Made by a program: the position numbers and the translations under genes. 37,170 bases of DNA from Brevundimonas diminuta 470-4 (GTDB lineage: Bacteria; Pseudomonadota; Alphaproteobacteria; Caulobacterales; Caulobacteraceae): contig KB291777.1 of the NCBI GenBank assembly GCA_000318405.1, forward strand, positions 36,475-73,644. Direction: 5' to 3'. Of the stretch, positions 27,564-36,155 are shown one piece after another. The number at the start of each line of letters is the position of its first letter. The stretch's first letter is position 1. The notes below the pieces were generated by a model. That model was not told the origin of the DNA and did not search any database. It saw nothing but the letters and a program-made list of their open reading frames with translations.

Positions 27564-27631
27564 TGAACGTCTCTCCCGATGATTATGGTTCTTCGTGAGC
27601 CTGCCCTAGCAGAGCCGGCCGGTCAGGCCCA

Positions 27632-27644
27632 TTGCAATCTTGCA
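27632..27644. promoter_or_regulatory. Candidate ScfR-type site upstream of mmsA
   Basis: TTGCAATCTTGCA has the same TTGCAA-N2-TTGCA layout as the site before scfR (11 of 13 bases identical). It lies 68 bases upstream of the mmsA start and 23 bases from the LysR start. It suggests that mmsA belongs to the same regulon. Confidence 0.4.
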
Positions 27645-27654
27645 GGTGATGATG

Positions 27655-27669
27655 TGCATATCTGCATAT
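27655..27669. promoter_or_regulatory. Tandem TGCATAT repeat at the LysR start
   Basis: TGCATAT occurs at 27655-27661 and again at 27663-27669, one base apart. The second copy runs into the ATG at 27668. The AT-rich patch could be a LysR-type autoregulatory site or promoter element. Its overlap with the start leaves little room for a ribosome site, so leaderless or weak translation is possible. Confidence 0.3.
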
Positions 27670-28561
27670 GTTCGACTGGGATGATCTGAGGGTGTTTCTG
27701 GCGGCCGCGCGCGCCGGGTCGCTGGCCACGGCGGCGCAGCGGCTGGGCGTGGACGCGGCCACCGTCGGGCGGCGTGTCGCGCGGCTGGAGACGGCGCTGA
27801 AGTCGACCCTGCTGGTGCGCTCGGCCGCCGGGCTGCACCTGACGGCCACCGGCGCCCAGTTGCTGGAGCGGGCGCTGGACGCCGAAAGCGCGATGGAGGC
27901 CGCCGGGCGCGTCACCCAGCCCGACCTGATCGCGGGCGCCGTGCGGATCAGCGCCTCGGAAGGCTTCGGCGGCGCGGTTCTGGCGCCCGCCCTGCCCGAC
28001 CTGCTGGCGGCGCATCCGGGACTGAACGTCGAACTGGCGGCCAGTTCCGGCTTCCTGTCGCCCAGCCGCCGCGAGGTGGACATGGCCATCACCCTCAGCC
28101 CCGCCGACAGCCCGCGCCTGATCGTCGAGCCGCTGACCACCTATCAGCTGGCGCTCTACGCCGCGTCCGAACATCTGGAACGCCACGGCGCCCCCCATAG
28201 CATCGACGACCTGAACCGCTTCGACATGGTCGGCTATGTCGACGACCTGATCTATGCGCCGGAGCTGCGCTATCTGGAGGAAATCCGGCCCAATCTGCGG
28301 CCTCGACTGGCGTCCTCGTCCATCCGCGCCCAGCGGGACATGGTGGCGGCGGGCGGCGGAATCGGCGTCCTGCCCTGCTTTCTGGCCGAAGGGCTGACGC
28401 GGATTCTGGCCGATCAGGTGCTGATCGAGCGCCGCTTCTGGCTCAGCACCCACCGCGAGGTTCACGGCGCCGCCCGGCTGAAAACAGTGCGGCGCTGGAT
28501 CAAGACCCTGTGCCGCGATCAGGCGTCCCGCTTGACCCCACTGCCAGGCTTGTCACAGTGA
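27668..28561 (+). CDS. LysR-family transcriptional regulator
   Basis: A 297-residue regulator. The N-terminal winged helix (MFDWDDLRVFLAAARAGSLATAAQRLGVDAATVGRRVARLE) is typical. The rest is a periplasmic-binding-protein-like effector domain: GAVRISASEGFGGAVLAPALPDLLAAHPGLNVEL and VAAGGGIGVLPCFLAEG. The subgroup with FDWDDLRVFLA openings often lies beside dehydrogenase genes. It is divergent from mmsA, so mmsA is its likely target; the effector is unknown. No good ribosome site is seen before ATG 27668, but the protein starts at the family's usual place. Confidence 0.9.
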   Translation: MFDWDDLRVFLAAARAGSLATAAQRLGVDAATVGRRVARLETALKSTLLVRSAAGLHLTATGAQLLERALDAESAMEAAGRVTQPDLIAGAVRISASEGFGGAVLAPALPDLLAAHPGLNVELAASSGFLSPSRREVDMAITLSPADSPRLIVEPLTTYQLALYAASEHLERHGAPHSIDDLNRFDMVGYVDDLIYAPELRYLEEIRPNLRPRLASSSIRAQRDMVAAGGGIGVLPCFLAEGLTRILADQVLIERRFWLSTHREVHGAARLKTVRRWIKTLCRDQASRLTPLPGLSQ

Positions 28562-28590
28562 ATTTCAACCTGCCCGCGAGGTGACCATAT

Positions 28591-28604
28591 TTTACATTTT
28601 ACAC
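28591..28604. promoter_or_regulatory. Tandem TTTTACA repeat before the response-regulator operon
   Basis: Two exact TTTTACA copies sit back to back, 59 bases before the response-regulator start, in a short AT-rich patch within GC-rich DNA. OmpR-type regulators commonly bind tandem direct repeats, so an autoregulatory site is possible, though their repeats are usually spaced about ten or eleven bases apart. Confidence 0.3.
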
Positions 28605-28663
28605 TCGCCTAATCCGCCACGTCCACGGCTATGGTTCAGCCATTCCCCGGAGCGTGCAGAATT

Positions 28664-29374
28664 ATGAAAATCGCGGTGTTGGATGACGATCCCGTCCAGT
28701 TGGAGTTCATCTCCGACGTGGTCGAGGACGCCGGTTATCGCGCCACTCTTTTTTCGCGAGGCCAGGCGCTGATCTCGGCGCTGCGCAAGGACACCTTCGA
28801 CATGATCATTGTCGACTGGAACCTGCCGGATCGGTCGGGCCTCGAAATCCTGACCTGGGCGCGGAACAATCTGAAGCCCGCGCCGCCCATGCTGCTGGTC
28901 ACCAGCCGCGCCGAGGACGAAGACGTGGTCGCCGGCCTGGACGCCGGGGCCGACGACTACCTTCCCAAACCCCTGTCCAAGCCCGTGCTGGCCGCGCGCA
29001 TCAACGCCCTGATCCGCCGCGCCTACGCCCAGCCGGTCACGCCGGGGATAGAGACCTACGACGACATCGTCTTTCACGAGGCGGCAGGCAGCGTGGCGCG
29101 CAATGGCGAGACGATCGCCCTGACGGCCAAGGAATACGCCCTGGCCCTGCTGCTGTTCCGCAACCTGCACCGGGCGCTGTCGCGCACCTATATTCTGGAA
29201 ACGGTCTGGGGCAACGAACCCAATCTGAACAGCCGCTCGCTGGACATGCACGTCTCGCGCATCCGCAACAAGCTGGAGTTGCGGCCTGAGCAAGGCTTCC
29301 GCCTGACCCCCATTTACAGCTACGGATACCGCCTGGAGCGCGTCGCGGGGACCGAAACCGCCGTCGACGCCTGA
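28664..29374 (+). CDS. OmpR-type two-component response regulator
   Basis: A 236-residue regulator. The receiver domain has the acidic pocket Asp7-Asp9, phospho-acceptor Asp51 (IIVDWNLPDRSG), switch Thr80 (LLVTSR) and Lys102 (YLPKPLSK). A C-terminal winged helix (about 130-228) has LTAKEYALALLLFRN, then SRSLDMHVSRIRNKLEL and YGYRLE, the OmpR/PhoB pattern. The ATG at 28664 begins MKIAVLDDD directly; an upstream in-frame ATG (28631) would add an untypical extension. First gene of a three-gene operon, ten bases before the LysM/FecR gene. The CHASE2 kinase two genes on is its probable partner. Confidence 0.93.
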   Translation: MKIAVLDDDPVQLEFISDVVEDAGYRATLFSRGQALISALRKDTFDMIIVDWNLPDRSGLEILTWARNNLKPAPPMLLVTSRAEDEDVVAGLDAGADDYLPKPLSKPVLAARINALIRRAYAQPVTPGIETYDDIVFHEAAGSVARNGETIALTAKEYALALLLFRNLHRALSRTYILETVWGNEPNLNSRSLDMHVSRIRNKLELRPEQGFRLTPIYSYGYRLERVAGTETAVDA

Positions 29375-29384
29375 ATATAGGCGG

Positions 29385-30734
29385 ATGAGACGAGGCATGA
29401 GCAACAACTGGGCCTGTGTTCTGGCGGCTGCGGTTCTGCTGTCGGCGGCGCCGGCGGCGGCGCAGTCGACCATCTCTTCACGCCAGGCCGAGACCCTCGA
29501 CTATGTGGTTCGCCCCGGCGACACCCTGATCGACCTGGCGAGCGCCTATATGAACCGGCCGCTGGATTACCGTCGGGTGCAGCGCGAGAATCGGGTGGCC
29601 AATCCGCGCCGCCTGTCGATCGGGCGCACCCTGGCTCTGCCCGTGGATCTGCTGCGCGCCGATCCGGATGAAGCGCGCATCGCCGGCTTTCGCGGCGCCG
29701 TCAGCCTGAATCAGGATGGCGTTTCGGGCGCGCCCACATCCGGTCAGATCGTTCGTGAGTCCGCCGTGCTGAGCACCGGCGCCAACGCCTTCGTCCGCCT
29801 GGCCCTGTCGGACGGCAGCCATGTGGTCGTGCCTTCCAACAGCCGCGTGCGCGTCAGTCGCCTGCGCCGCTACGCCATCAACGGCGCCGTCGATCACGCC
29901 CTGACCGTCGAAACGGGCCGCGCGGAATCCAGGGTCACGCCGCGCACCCGCCCCGGCGGCTTCGCCATCCGCACCCCTGTCTCGGTTTCGGCCGTGCGCG
30001 GCACCGACTTCCGCGTCTCCTTCGACGAAGCCAGAGAACGGTCGGCCACCGAAGTGCTGGAAGGCGCCGTCGCCGTGGCCTCTGGCGAGGACGAAGCGCT
30101 GGCCGCCGCCGATCAGGGCGTCAGCGCGGCCGCAGGCGCCGTTCGCCTGCTCCCCCTGCTGCCCGCCCCCGCCCTCGCCCGCCCTGACGCGCCTCAGACC
30201 CAGCCGCAGGTCGTGTTTGAGGTCCAGCCTCTGCCCGGCGCCGAACGCTATCGCGGCCGCATCGCTCAGGACGCCGGCATGATCGAATCCTTCGCCGAGG
30301 CCGACAGCGCGCCCGGGGGCCCGCTGATGTTCGGCGACATGGAGGAAGGGGCCTACTTCCTGCGTCTGACCGCCCTGTCGCCCGAGGGGCTGGAGGGCAA
30401 GGCCACGACCTACAGCTTCATCCGCGCCCGCAACGGCGTCGGCGGATTGGCCTCGGCGATGGATCAGCGCGACCGCAGGCGTTTCTATCGCTTCCGCTGG
30501 GAAGCCGAGGGCGTGGGCGAAGCCTCGTTCCGCTTCCAGCTGTGGCGCGAGGCCGAGGACGGCGGCGTCGACGGCCCGCTTCTGATCGACCAGCCGGGCC
30601 TGACCGACGAGGCCTTCACCCTCAGCGACCTGCCGCCCGGCGTCTACAGCTGGCGCGTGCAGAGCGCGCGTCACCGTTTCGGCCGCCTGCTGGAGGCCTG
30701 GTCCGACCCGCAACAGCTGCACATCGGACGCTAG
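29385..30734 (+). CDS. Secreted LysM and FecR domain protein
   Basis: A 449-residue envelope protein. A signal peptide (about 1-26, ending AAAQS) leads into a LysM domain (residues 39-86: YVVRPGDTLIDLASAYMNRPLDYRRVQRENRVANPRRLSIG), which usually binds peptidoglycan. A FecR domain follows (about 120-235), with TGANAFVRLALSDGSHVVVPSNSRV, GRAESRV and FAIRTPVSVSAVRGTDFRVS. The C-terminal part has beta-rich, fibronectin-like segments (VFEVQPLPGAERYRGRIAQ, GVYSWRVQS). FecR domains often pass signals across the envelope. The gene ends one base before the CHASE2 kinase start, so the two are co-translated and may form a sensor complex. Start: ATG 29385, or possibly 29397; neither has a strong ribosome site. 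Confidence 0.88.
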   Translation: MRRGMSNNWACVLAAAVLLSAAPAAAQSTISSRQAETLDYVVRPGDTLIDLASAYMNRPLDYRRVQRENRVANPRRLSIGRTLALPVDLLRADPDEARIAGFRGAVSLNQDGVSGAPTSGQIVRESAVLSTGANAFVRLALSDGSHVVVPSNSRVRVSRLRRYAINGAVDHALTVETGRAESRVTPRTRPGGFAIRTPVSVSAVRGTDFRVSFDEARERSATEVLEGAVAVASGEDEALAAADQGVSAAAGAVRLLPLLPAPALARPDAPQTQPQVVFEVQPLPGAERYRGRIAQDAGMIESFAEADSAPGGPLMFGDMEEGAYFLRLTALSPEGLEGKATTYSFIRARNGVGGLASAMDQRDRRRFYRFRWEAEGVGEASFRFQLWREAEDGGVDGPLLIDQPGLTDEAFTLSDLPPGVYSWRVQSARHRFGRLLEAWSDPQQLHIGR

Positions 30735-30735
30735 G

Positions 30736-33021
30736 GTGGCGCCCGCGCCTTCCGGGCTGAGAGGCGGCTGGAAACGCTGGTTCGGCGCGCGCCTTACCGG
30801 CCGCCGCGTTCTGGTCGAATGGATCATCGTGGCGGCGTCATCCGCCCTGCTGGTCAGCTGGCTGGCGCTGGCGCCCGTGGCCGACGGGCCCGACCACCTG
30901 GCCTATGACGTCCTGATGCGGGCCAAGGCCGGGCCGACCGACGAAAACATCGTCATCATCGCCATCGACGACCGCAGTCTGGAGGCGCTGGGGCAATGGC
31001 CCTGGCCGCGCAACCTGCACGCCCGCCTGATCGATCGCCTGACCGAGGCGGGCGCCGGGCCGGTCGCCTATGACGTCCTGTTCACCGAGCCGTCGTCGCA
31101 GGATGAGGCCCTGGCCGCCGCCCTGGCCCGCAACGGCAAGGTCCGCCTGCCCGTGGTCGTGGATGCGCCGGGTCTGAACGACGCCGCCTTTCGCGAAGAC
31201 GCCCCCGCACCCATACTGGCCACGGCCGCAGCGGGGATGGGTCACGTCAATCTGACGGTCGACAACGACGGCGTCGTGCGTCGCCTGCCCCTGTATCTCC
31301 AGTCGGGCGATCAGAGCTGGCCGCATCTGATCCTGCCTCTGGCCGCCACAAGAACCGCTATCCCGCGTCCGCCTGCGCCCCAGGCCGACGACGCCCTCTA
31401 TCCCGCCGCATCGGAGGCCCTGATCTATCGCGGCCCGCCCGGCGCCTTCCGCACCCTGTCCTTTGCCGATGTGTTGACCGGCGAGACGCCCGGCGACTTT
31501 CTGAAAGACAAACTGGTGCTGGTCGGGGCCACCGCGCCGGGAATGGGCGACCGCTACGCCACCCCGGCCACGCCGCACGGCGAACTGCGCCCCGGCGTCG
31601 AGGTGCAGGCCGCCCTGCTGCAGACCCTGCTGGACGGCGGCGGCCCGCGCAGCCTGTCAGGCGGCTGGGTGCTGGCCCTGTCACTGCTGCCGCTCAGCCT
31701 GCTGGTCGGCGGCTTTCTGATCCTGCGCCCGGCGGCCAATATGGCGCTGGGCGTCGGCCTGATCGCCTTGACCCTGTTCGCCACGGCGCTGGCCTTTCTG
31801 GCGGGCGGTCTGTGGTTCCCGCCTTCGGCGGCCGTGGCCGGGCTGGCTCTGGCCTATCCGTTGTGGAGCTGGCGCCGCCTGGCCGCCGCCTCGGCCTATA
31901 TGCAGAGCGAGGTCGAGGCCTTCGAGCGCGACGGCGTGCGCCTGACCGGCCCGGCCCGAGGCGGCGACGTGGTGGCCCGTCAGGTCGACGCCCTGCGCGC
32001 CGCCGTGCGCCAGGTCCGCGACCTCGAACGCTTCATTTCCGACGCCCTGCGCAGCCTGCCCGACGCCACGGTGGTGGCCGATCCCTACGCCCGCATCATC
32101 CTGTCCAACGACCGGGCCGAGGCCCTGTTCGGCGACCAGTTGCAGAGGGACGCCGACCTGCCCCTGCTGTTCCAGTCGCTGGGCGAGCCCGCCTGGCGCC
32201 GCTTCCTCGATCCGGACGGCGATCCCGGCGAAATCACCACGCCCGATGGCCGCATCCTGAAGGCGGCCGCCTCTGTCCTGACCGACGCCGAGGGGCAGCC
32301 GGTCGGCCACATCGTGCGCTTCGCCGACATGACCCGCTTCCGCGCCGCCGAGCGCCAGCGCACCGAGGCCCTGCAACTGCTCAGCCACGACATGCGCGCG
32401 CCTCAGGTGTCGATCCTGACGCTGCTGGACGGCGCATCCCCGCGTCTGGACGCAGCGGTCCAGACACGCATCGCCGATTACGCGCGCCAGACGCTCGACC
32501 TGGCCGAAGGCTATGTGCAGTTGGCCCGCGCCGAGAGCCAGCCCTATCGCTCAGAGCTCATGGACCTGGGTCAGGTGGCGATGGACGCCGCCGACATCCT
32601 GTGGCCCCAGGCGTCGAAGAAGGGCGTCCGCATCCTGACGCCCGATGGCGAAGAAGAGTTCCTGGTTCAGGGCGATCCCGCCCTGCTGCGTCGCCTGACC
32701 ACCAATCTGCTGGATAACGCCCTGAAATACGGGCCCACCGGCGGAAGCATTCAGGTCAGCCTGAGCGGCGCCGAAGAAAACGGCCGCCCGGTCTGCGTCC
32801 TCAGCGTCAGCGATCAGGGGCCCGGCCTGTCCGAAGACGCCGCCCGGCGCCTGTTCCAGGCCTTCGGCCACGGCGGCGCCGACCATCGGGGCGCAGGACT
32901 CGGCCTCGCCTTCGTTCGCACGGTCGCAGAGCGCCACGGCGGAACCATTCGTCATCAGCCCGGCACGCCCGGCGCGACCTTTACTCTGACCCTGCCCAGG
33001 GTCATCGAAGGCGTGGCCTAG
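30736..33021 (+). CDS. CHASE2-domain sensor histidine kinase
   Basis: A 761-residue membrane kinase starting at GTG 30736, one base after the previous stop. The first membrane segment is near 29-47. A periplasmic CHASE2 domain (about 50-305) contains NIVIIAIDDRSLEALGQWPWPR, VAYDVLFTEPS, GHVNLTVDNDGVVRRLPL and KLVLVGATAPGMGD, then three membrane segments (about 311-330, 336-356, 360-378). A PAS-like region (about 435-535) follows, then the kinase core: His551 in LLSHDMRAPQ, the N-box LTTNLLDNALKYGP, SDQGPGLS and GAGLGLAFV. CHASE2 ligands are not known in general. The stop overlaps the convergent lipoprotein stop in a CTAG (33018-33021). Confidence 0.93.
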   Translation: MAPAPSGLRGGWKRWFGARLTGRRVLVEWIIVAASSALLVSWLALAPVADGPDHLAYDVLMRAKAGPTDENIVIIAIDDRSLEALGQWPWPRNLHARLIDRLTEAGAGPVAYDVLFTEPSSQDEALAAALARNGKVRLPVVVDAPGLNDAAFREDAPAPILATAAAGMGHVNLTVDNDGVVRRLPLYLQSGDQSWPHLILPLAATRTAIPRPPAPQADDALYPAASEALIYRGPPGAFRTLSFADVLTGETPGDFLKDKLVLVGATAPGMGDRYATPATPHGELRPGVEVQAALLQTLLDGGGPRSLSGGWVLALSLLPLSLLVGGFLILRPAANMALGVGLIALTLFATALAFLAGGLWFPPSAAVAGLALAYPLWSWRRLAAASAYMQSEVEAFERDGVRLTGPARGGDVVARQVDALRAAVRQVRDLERFISDALRSLPDATVVADPYARIILSNDRAEALFGDQLQRDADLPLLFQSLGEPAWRRFLDPDGDPGEITTPDGRILKAAASVLTDAEGQPVGHIVRFADMTRFRAAERQRTEALQLLSHDMRAPQVSILTLLDGASPRLDAAVQTRIADYARQTLDLAEGYVQLARAESQPYRSELMDLGQVAMDAADILWPQASKKGVRILTPDGEEEFLVQGDPALLRRLTTNLLDNALKYGPTGGSIQVSLSGAEENGRPVCVLSVSDQGPGLSEDAARRLFQAFGHGGADHRGAGLGLAFVRTVAERHGGTIRHQPGTPGATFTLTLPRVIEGVA

Positions 33022-33521
33022 TCAGCCTCGCCCAGCTTGGCCACCGCCGCCTCGGCCAGCAGGCTCGCGGCATCGCCCGCCTGACGACGCCCAAGGACCG
33101 CGACCGCCGATGCGCGATAGGCGCCCGCCTCATCGCCCGGTCCGGTCAGGATCACGCTCAGGGAGTGGATCTGACGGTTTCGGCTCCACCATTGCGGCAG
33201 ATGCGGCGCCTCGGTCCATTCGCCGTCCCGCGCGTCAACGTCGGTGAAGACCCCGGTCTTCTGCGGCCGCACGGCATAGGCCGTCTCGACCCGCCAGGCG
33301 GTCTTGTCCTCAACCTCGCGCCAGCCGCGCGCGGCCAGCGCCTGGCGCACGGCGTCGCTCGCCGCACGATCGGCGTCGGTCGGCGCCTCGCCCTCGATCA
33401 GACGATAGCTGGTCACAGCCGCAGGCACGGCGGCCGACAGGCGGGTCTCGACTTGCGGCGCCGAGGCGCAGCCCGCCAGAACCGCCGCACCGATCAGGGG
33501 AAGAACTGCACGTGAGAACAT
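33018..33521 (-). CDS. Putative lipoprotein, DUF4136-like
   Basis: A 167-residue lipoprotein. The signal peptide ends in the lipobox LAGC with Cys18. The mature part has features resembling DUF4136: SYRLIEGEA, then a helix (ADRAASDAVRQALAARGW) and TAWRVETAYAVRP, with a C-terminal helix (AASLLAEAAVAKL). Function is unknown. It is 69 bases downstream of gspM on the same strand and could be co-transcribed with the secretion genes, taking the position where gspN often stands, but it does not look like GspN. The domain match is from memory and only moderate. Confidence 0.7.
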   Translation of the reverse strand: MFSRAVLPLIGAAVLAGCASAPQVETRLSAAVPAAVTSYRLIEGEAPTDADRAASDAVRQALAARGWREVEDKTAWRVETAYAVRPQKTGVFTDVDARDGEWTEAPHLPQWWSRNRQIHSLSVILTGPGDEAGAYRASAVAVLGRRQAGDAASLLAEAAVAKLGEAD

Positions 33522-33590
33522 GACTGCGATACCTGCCCCGGCGCGCGGCCCAAGTCCACAACCGTCGACGGGAGCACGTTGAAAAGCGCT

Positions 33591-34058
33591 CTAGGCGCCC
33601 GAGGCCAGCGCTCCGCTGACGCCCAGCGTCCCGTCGGCATTTTCGACCACGCCCAGTTCCTCGATCCGCGCCCCGCCCTGCTCCAGCGCCGCCAGCCAGC
33701 CGAAGGCCTGGGTCGTCGTCACGCGATCCAGTCGAAAACCCAGCCGCCCGCCCTCGGACATGCCCAGCGCCGGCTGAACGCCCGCCGCCGACGCCGTCGA
33801 AGCGACGAGCGCCTGAAGGTCGACCGCCTCAGTCGGTCGCGCGCCCCGCTGGGCCACAGCGGTCTGAACCTGCGCCATCTGCCGCTCGGCCGTGACGCGG
33901 GTGCGCGCCTGATCGGCCTTCCAACCGTCCAGCGGACGCAGCACGCCCAGCCAGGCGATGACGCCCAGCACCAGCACGCCCATGACCGCCAGCATCCGCC
34001 GTTCGCGCAATGACCGCCCGTCCCACAAGGCGACCACGGATGAAAAGGACGTCCTCAT
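33591..34058 (-). CDS. gspM: Type II secretion protein GspM
   Basis: A 155-residue bitopic inner-membrane component of the type II secretion assembly platform. A short cytoplasmic tail (SFSSVVALWDGRSLRERR) precedes one membrane segment (about 22-40, MLAVMGVLVLGVIAWLGVLRPL). The periplasmic part has a coiled-coil-like stretch and a ferredoxin-like fold region. GspM binds GspL, whose gene overlaps it by four bases (ATGA). It is the last recognisable secretion gene in this direction. Length and layout fit the family, though sequence conservation is always low. Confidence 0.88.
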   Translation of the reverse strand: MRTSFSSVVALWDGRSLRERRMLAVMGVLVLGVIAWLGVLRPLDGWKADQARTRVTAERQMAQVQTAVAQRGARPTEAVDLQALVASTASAAGVQPALGMSEGGRLGFRLDRVTTTQAFGWLAALEQGGARIEELGVVENADGTLGVSGALASGA

Positions 34059-35158
34059 CGGGCGCCTCCGTTCGTGAGCGTGCTGATCATCCGTCCGCCC
34101 TCCTCAGCCGAGGTTTCATAGACCACCGCCAGACCGGCCTCGACCAGGTCGGCGCGCACGCCGTCCAGATCATTGAAGGCCGCGTGGTTCATCGTGACCC
34201 GCAGCCCTTCGCCGCCGAGGGTCGCATCATCCAGTTCGGCGCCCGGCACGCGCTCGACAGCGGCGAAAACGGCGGCCATCGCGCGTGCGGTTCCGCCCGG
34301 CGGCGGCCCAGCATCCAGACGGCGCAGAGCTTCAGGCGCCGCATCCTTCATCGTCGCCAGTTCGGGATACAGCTTCACCGCCCCGGCCCTTGCGTCCGCT
34401 CCGGCGCGATCCGCCGCCGCACGGTCGCGCAACCCTTCCGCCGTCATCAGGATCAGCGGCGAGACCAGCAGCGCCGCCGCCAGACCGGCCGCCAGCCGCC
34501 ATCCCCTGGCCGCCTGCCCCCGCTCACGCCGGTCATGGACCTGCAACAGATCGACCGACGCGGCCATCGCCCCCGCCGCCAGCGCCGCGTCCAACGCCTC
34601 GCCCTCCAGCCAGTCGAGCACGCGGCCGCCCGCAATCGCCTCGACGAGATCAGGCTGCACCGTCGCGGCGAAAGTCGAACCGCGCAGGGCCACGTCCGCG
34701 CCCATCTGCGCAGCGGTCAACGTCTCAGCCTCTAGCGGCGCGGGCAGACACAGATTGTCCGGCACGACGGCCTCGGGCTGGATGTCGAAGGTCTCCATCC
34801 ACCGCAGCCAGGCCTGCAACAGCTTGGCCGACACCGCCGCCGTCAGGCGCGGGCCGCCGGCGACAGGCGCGGCGCCCAGCGCGACGTCCAGCCCGTCCAC
34901 CTCGCCCGCCGCCTGATCACGCAACGTCCAGCGCGCGGCGGCTCTGGCCTGCGCCATATTGCCCGGCGGCAGGTCCAGCCAGCGCGTCATGACATCGGCG
35001 CCCGGCGCAACGGCGATGGTCCGCATGGACGGCGGCGCCTCAGCCTGATGCGGGTCCAGCTCGCCGCGCCCGACGACGCGGCCCTCGCGGTCGACCAACA
35101 GGAAACGCGCGGGCAAGGTCGCGTTGGTTGGGATGAACAGGATGCGGGCGTGGCTCAT
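34055..35158 (-). CDS. gspL: Type II secretion protein GspL
   Basis: A 367-residue platform protein. The N-terminal cytoplasmic actin-like domain (about 1-215: ILFIPTNATLPARFLLVDREGRVV, WTLRDQAAGEVDGLDVALG, PEAVVPDNLCLPAP) normally binds the GspE ATPase. A membrane segment (222-240) leads to a periplasmic domain that pairs with GspM. The start lies ten bases after the gspK stop, with GGAAGA just before the ATG, and its stop overlaps gspM. The order K-L-M is that of standard gsp operons. Confidence 0.9.
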   Translation of the reverse strand: MSHARILFIPTNATLPARFLLVDREGRVVGRGELDPHQAEAPPSMRTIAVAPGADVMTRWLDLPPGNMAQARAAARWTLRDQAAGEVDGLDVALGAAPVAGGPRLTAAVSAKLLQAWLRWMETFDIQPEAVVPDNLCLPAPLEAETLTAAQMGADVALRGSTFAATVQPDLVEAIAGGRVLDWLEGEALDAALAAGAMAASVDLLQVHDRRERGQAARGWRLAAGLAAALLVSPLILMTAEGLRDRAAADRAGADARAGAVKLYPELATMKDAAPEALRRLDAGPPPGGTARAMAAVFAAVERVPGAELDDATLGGEGLRVTMNHAAFNDLDGVRADLVEAGLAVVYETSAEEGGRMISTLTNGGAR

Positions 35159-35168
35159 TCTTCCATGC

Positions 35169-36155
35169 TCATTCTTCAGGCGTCCAGCGGCGGATGACGG
35201 TGCGCGCCGCGCCGTCGGGCGCGACGTGGATCAGGGCGGTACGGACGGCGCGGGCGTCGCCGTGTTCGATCTCAACCCGCAAGTCGAAGTAGCGGGTGGC
35301 CAGGGTGACTTGGCCCTTGGCCTCTTCGTCGACGACCACGCCTGCCAGAGCGGGCTGGGCCCAGAAGGCGTCGGGGCTGGTCCACCCCGCCGCCGGGCGC
35401 GCGGCGATCGCCGCCTTGGCCGCGTTCAGCCCCACCACGCCCCGGCTGATCGCGACCAGCAGCACGGCGTCCTGCGGCTCCAGCGTGTTGACGTTCAGGG
35501 GCGACAGCCGCGCCTCGGGCAGGGCGCACAGATACGGCCTCAGACGGCGATAGAGATCATCGTCCACCCCCGCCAAAGCGCGCAGCTCGCTGACCTCAGC
35601 CAGCATGACCCCGCCAGTGCGATACGGCGTCGGGCGGCTGGCGTAGGCGGCGTCTTCCGCCCCCTGCGGCGAAACCTCGTCGTCACCGTCCATCCAGTCG
35701 GTCAGGGCCGCCGCGACCGCCGCCATACGCCCGCGCGGCAGGCTCAGAGCGGCGCCCAGGGCGACGAACTGCGCCACGCCTTCGGGCCTCGCGATCAGAT
35801 CCTCGCCCTGCCCCAGCACCAGACTGTTCAGGTTGAAACAGGCCTGGCCGTCGCGGATCACCGCCCGGCCCTCGCCCTCTTCCAGCGGCAGGGCGAAGAC
35901 GCGGCCGTTCCACGGGGGCTGGAGCGGCGTACGCGCGGGATCAGCGCGGACCAGATCAGACAGCCGCCGCCGCGCCAGCCCCTCCGCCCCCGCCGCATAG
36001 GCTTGCGCCTGCGCCTGGCTCTCGGCGTTGGTGGTGCGACGCACCGAAAAGCGCACATCGTCCAGCAGCACCACGCACAGCGCCGCCATCACCGCGACCA
36101 GCAAGAGTACGGTCAGCAGGGCCATGCCCCGGCGATCGCGCGCGCCCGGCTTCAT
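35169..36155 (-). CDS. gspK: Type II secretion minor pseudopilin GspK
   Basis: A 328-residue pseudopilin that caps the pseudopilus tip with GspI and GspJ. The prepilin leader MKPGARDRRG is cleaved before MALLTVLLLVAVMAAL. The usual Glu5 is absent, which is normal for GspK. The large globular domain contains ACFNLNSLV and the RLSPLNVNTLEPQDAVLLVAISRG segment typical of the family. The ATG overlaps the gspJ stop by four bases. Confidence 0.92.
   Translation of the reverse strand: MKPGARDRRGMALLTVLLLVAVMAALCVVLLDDVRFSVRRTTNAESQAQAQAYAAGAEGLARRRLSDLVRADPARTPLQPPWNGRVFALPLEEGEGRAVIRDGQACFNLNSLVLGQGEDLIARPEGVAQFVALGAALSLPRGRMAAVAAALTDWMDGDDEVSPQGAEDAAYASRPTPYRTGGVMLAEVSELRALAGVDDDLYRRLRPYLCALPEARLSPLNVNTLEPQDAVLLVAISRGVVGLNAAKAAIAARPAAGWTSPDAFWAQPALAGVVVDEEAKGQVTLATRYFDLRVEIEHGDARAVRTALIHVAPDGAARTVIRRWTPEE

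Noticed and set aside
30736..33021. Reading the CHASE2 protein as an adenylate cyclase
   Set aside because: CHASE2 often precedes cyclases, but here the C-terminal part has a clear H-box (His551), N-box and ATP-lid motifs and no cyclase signature.
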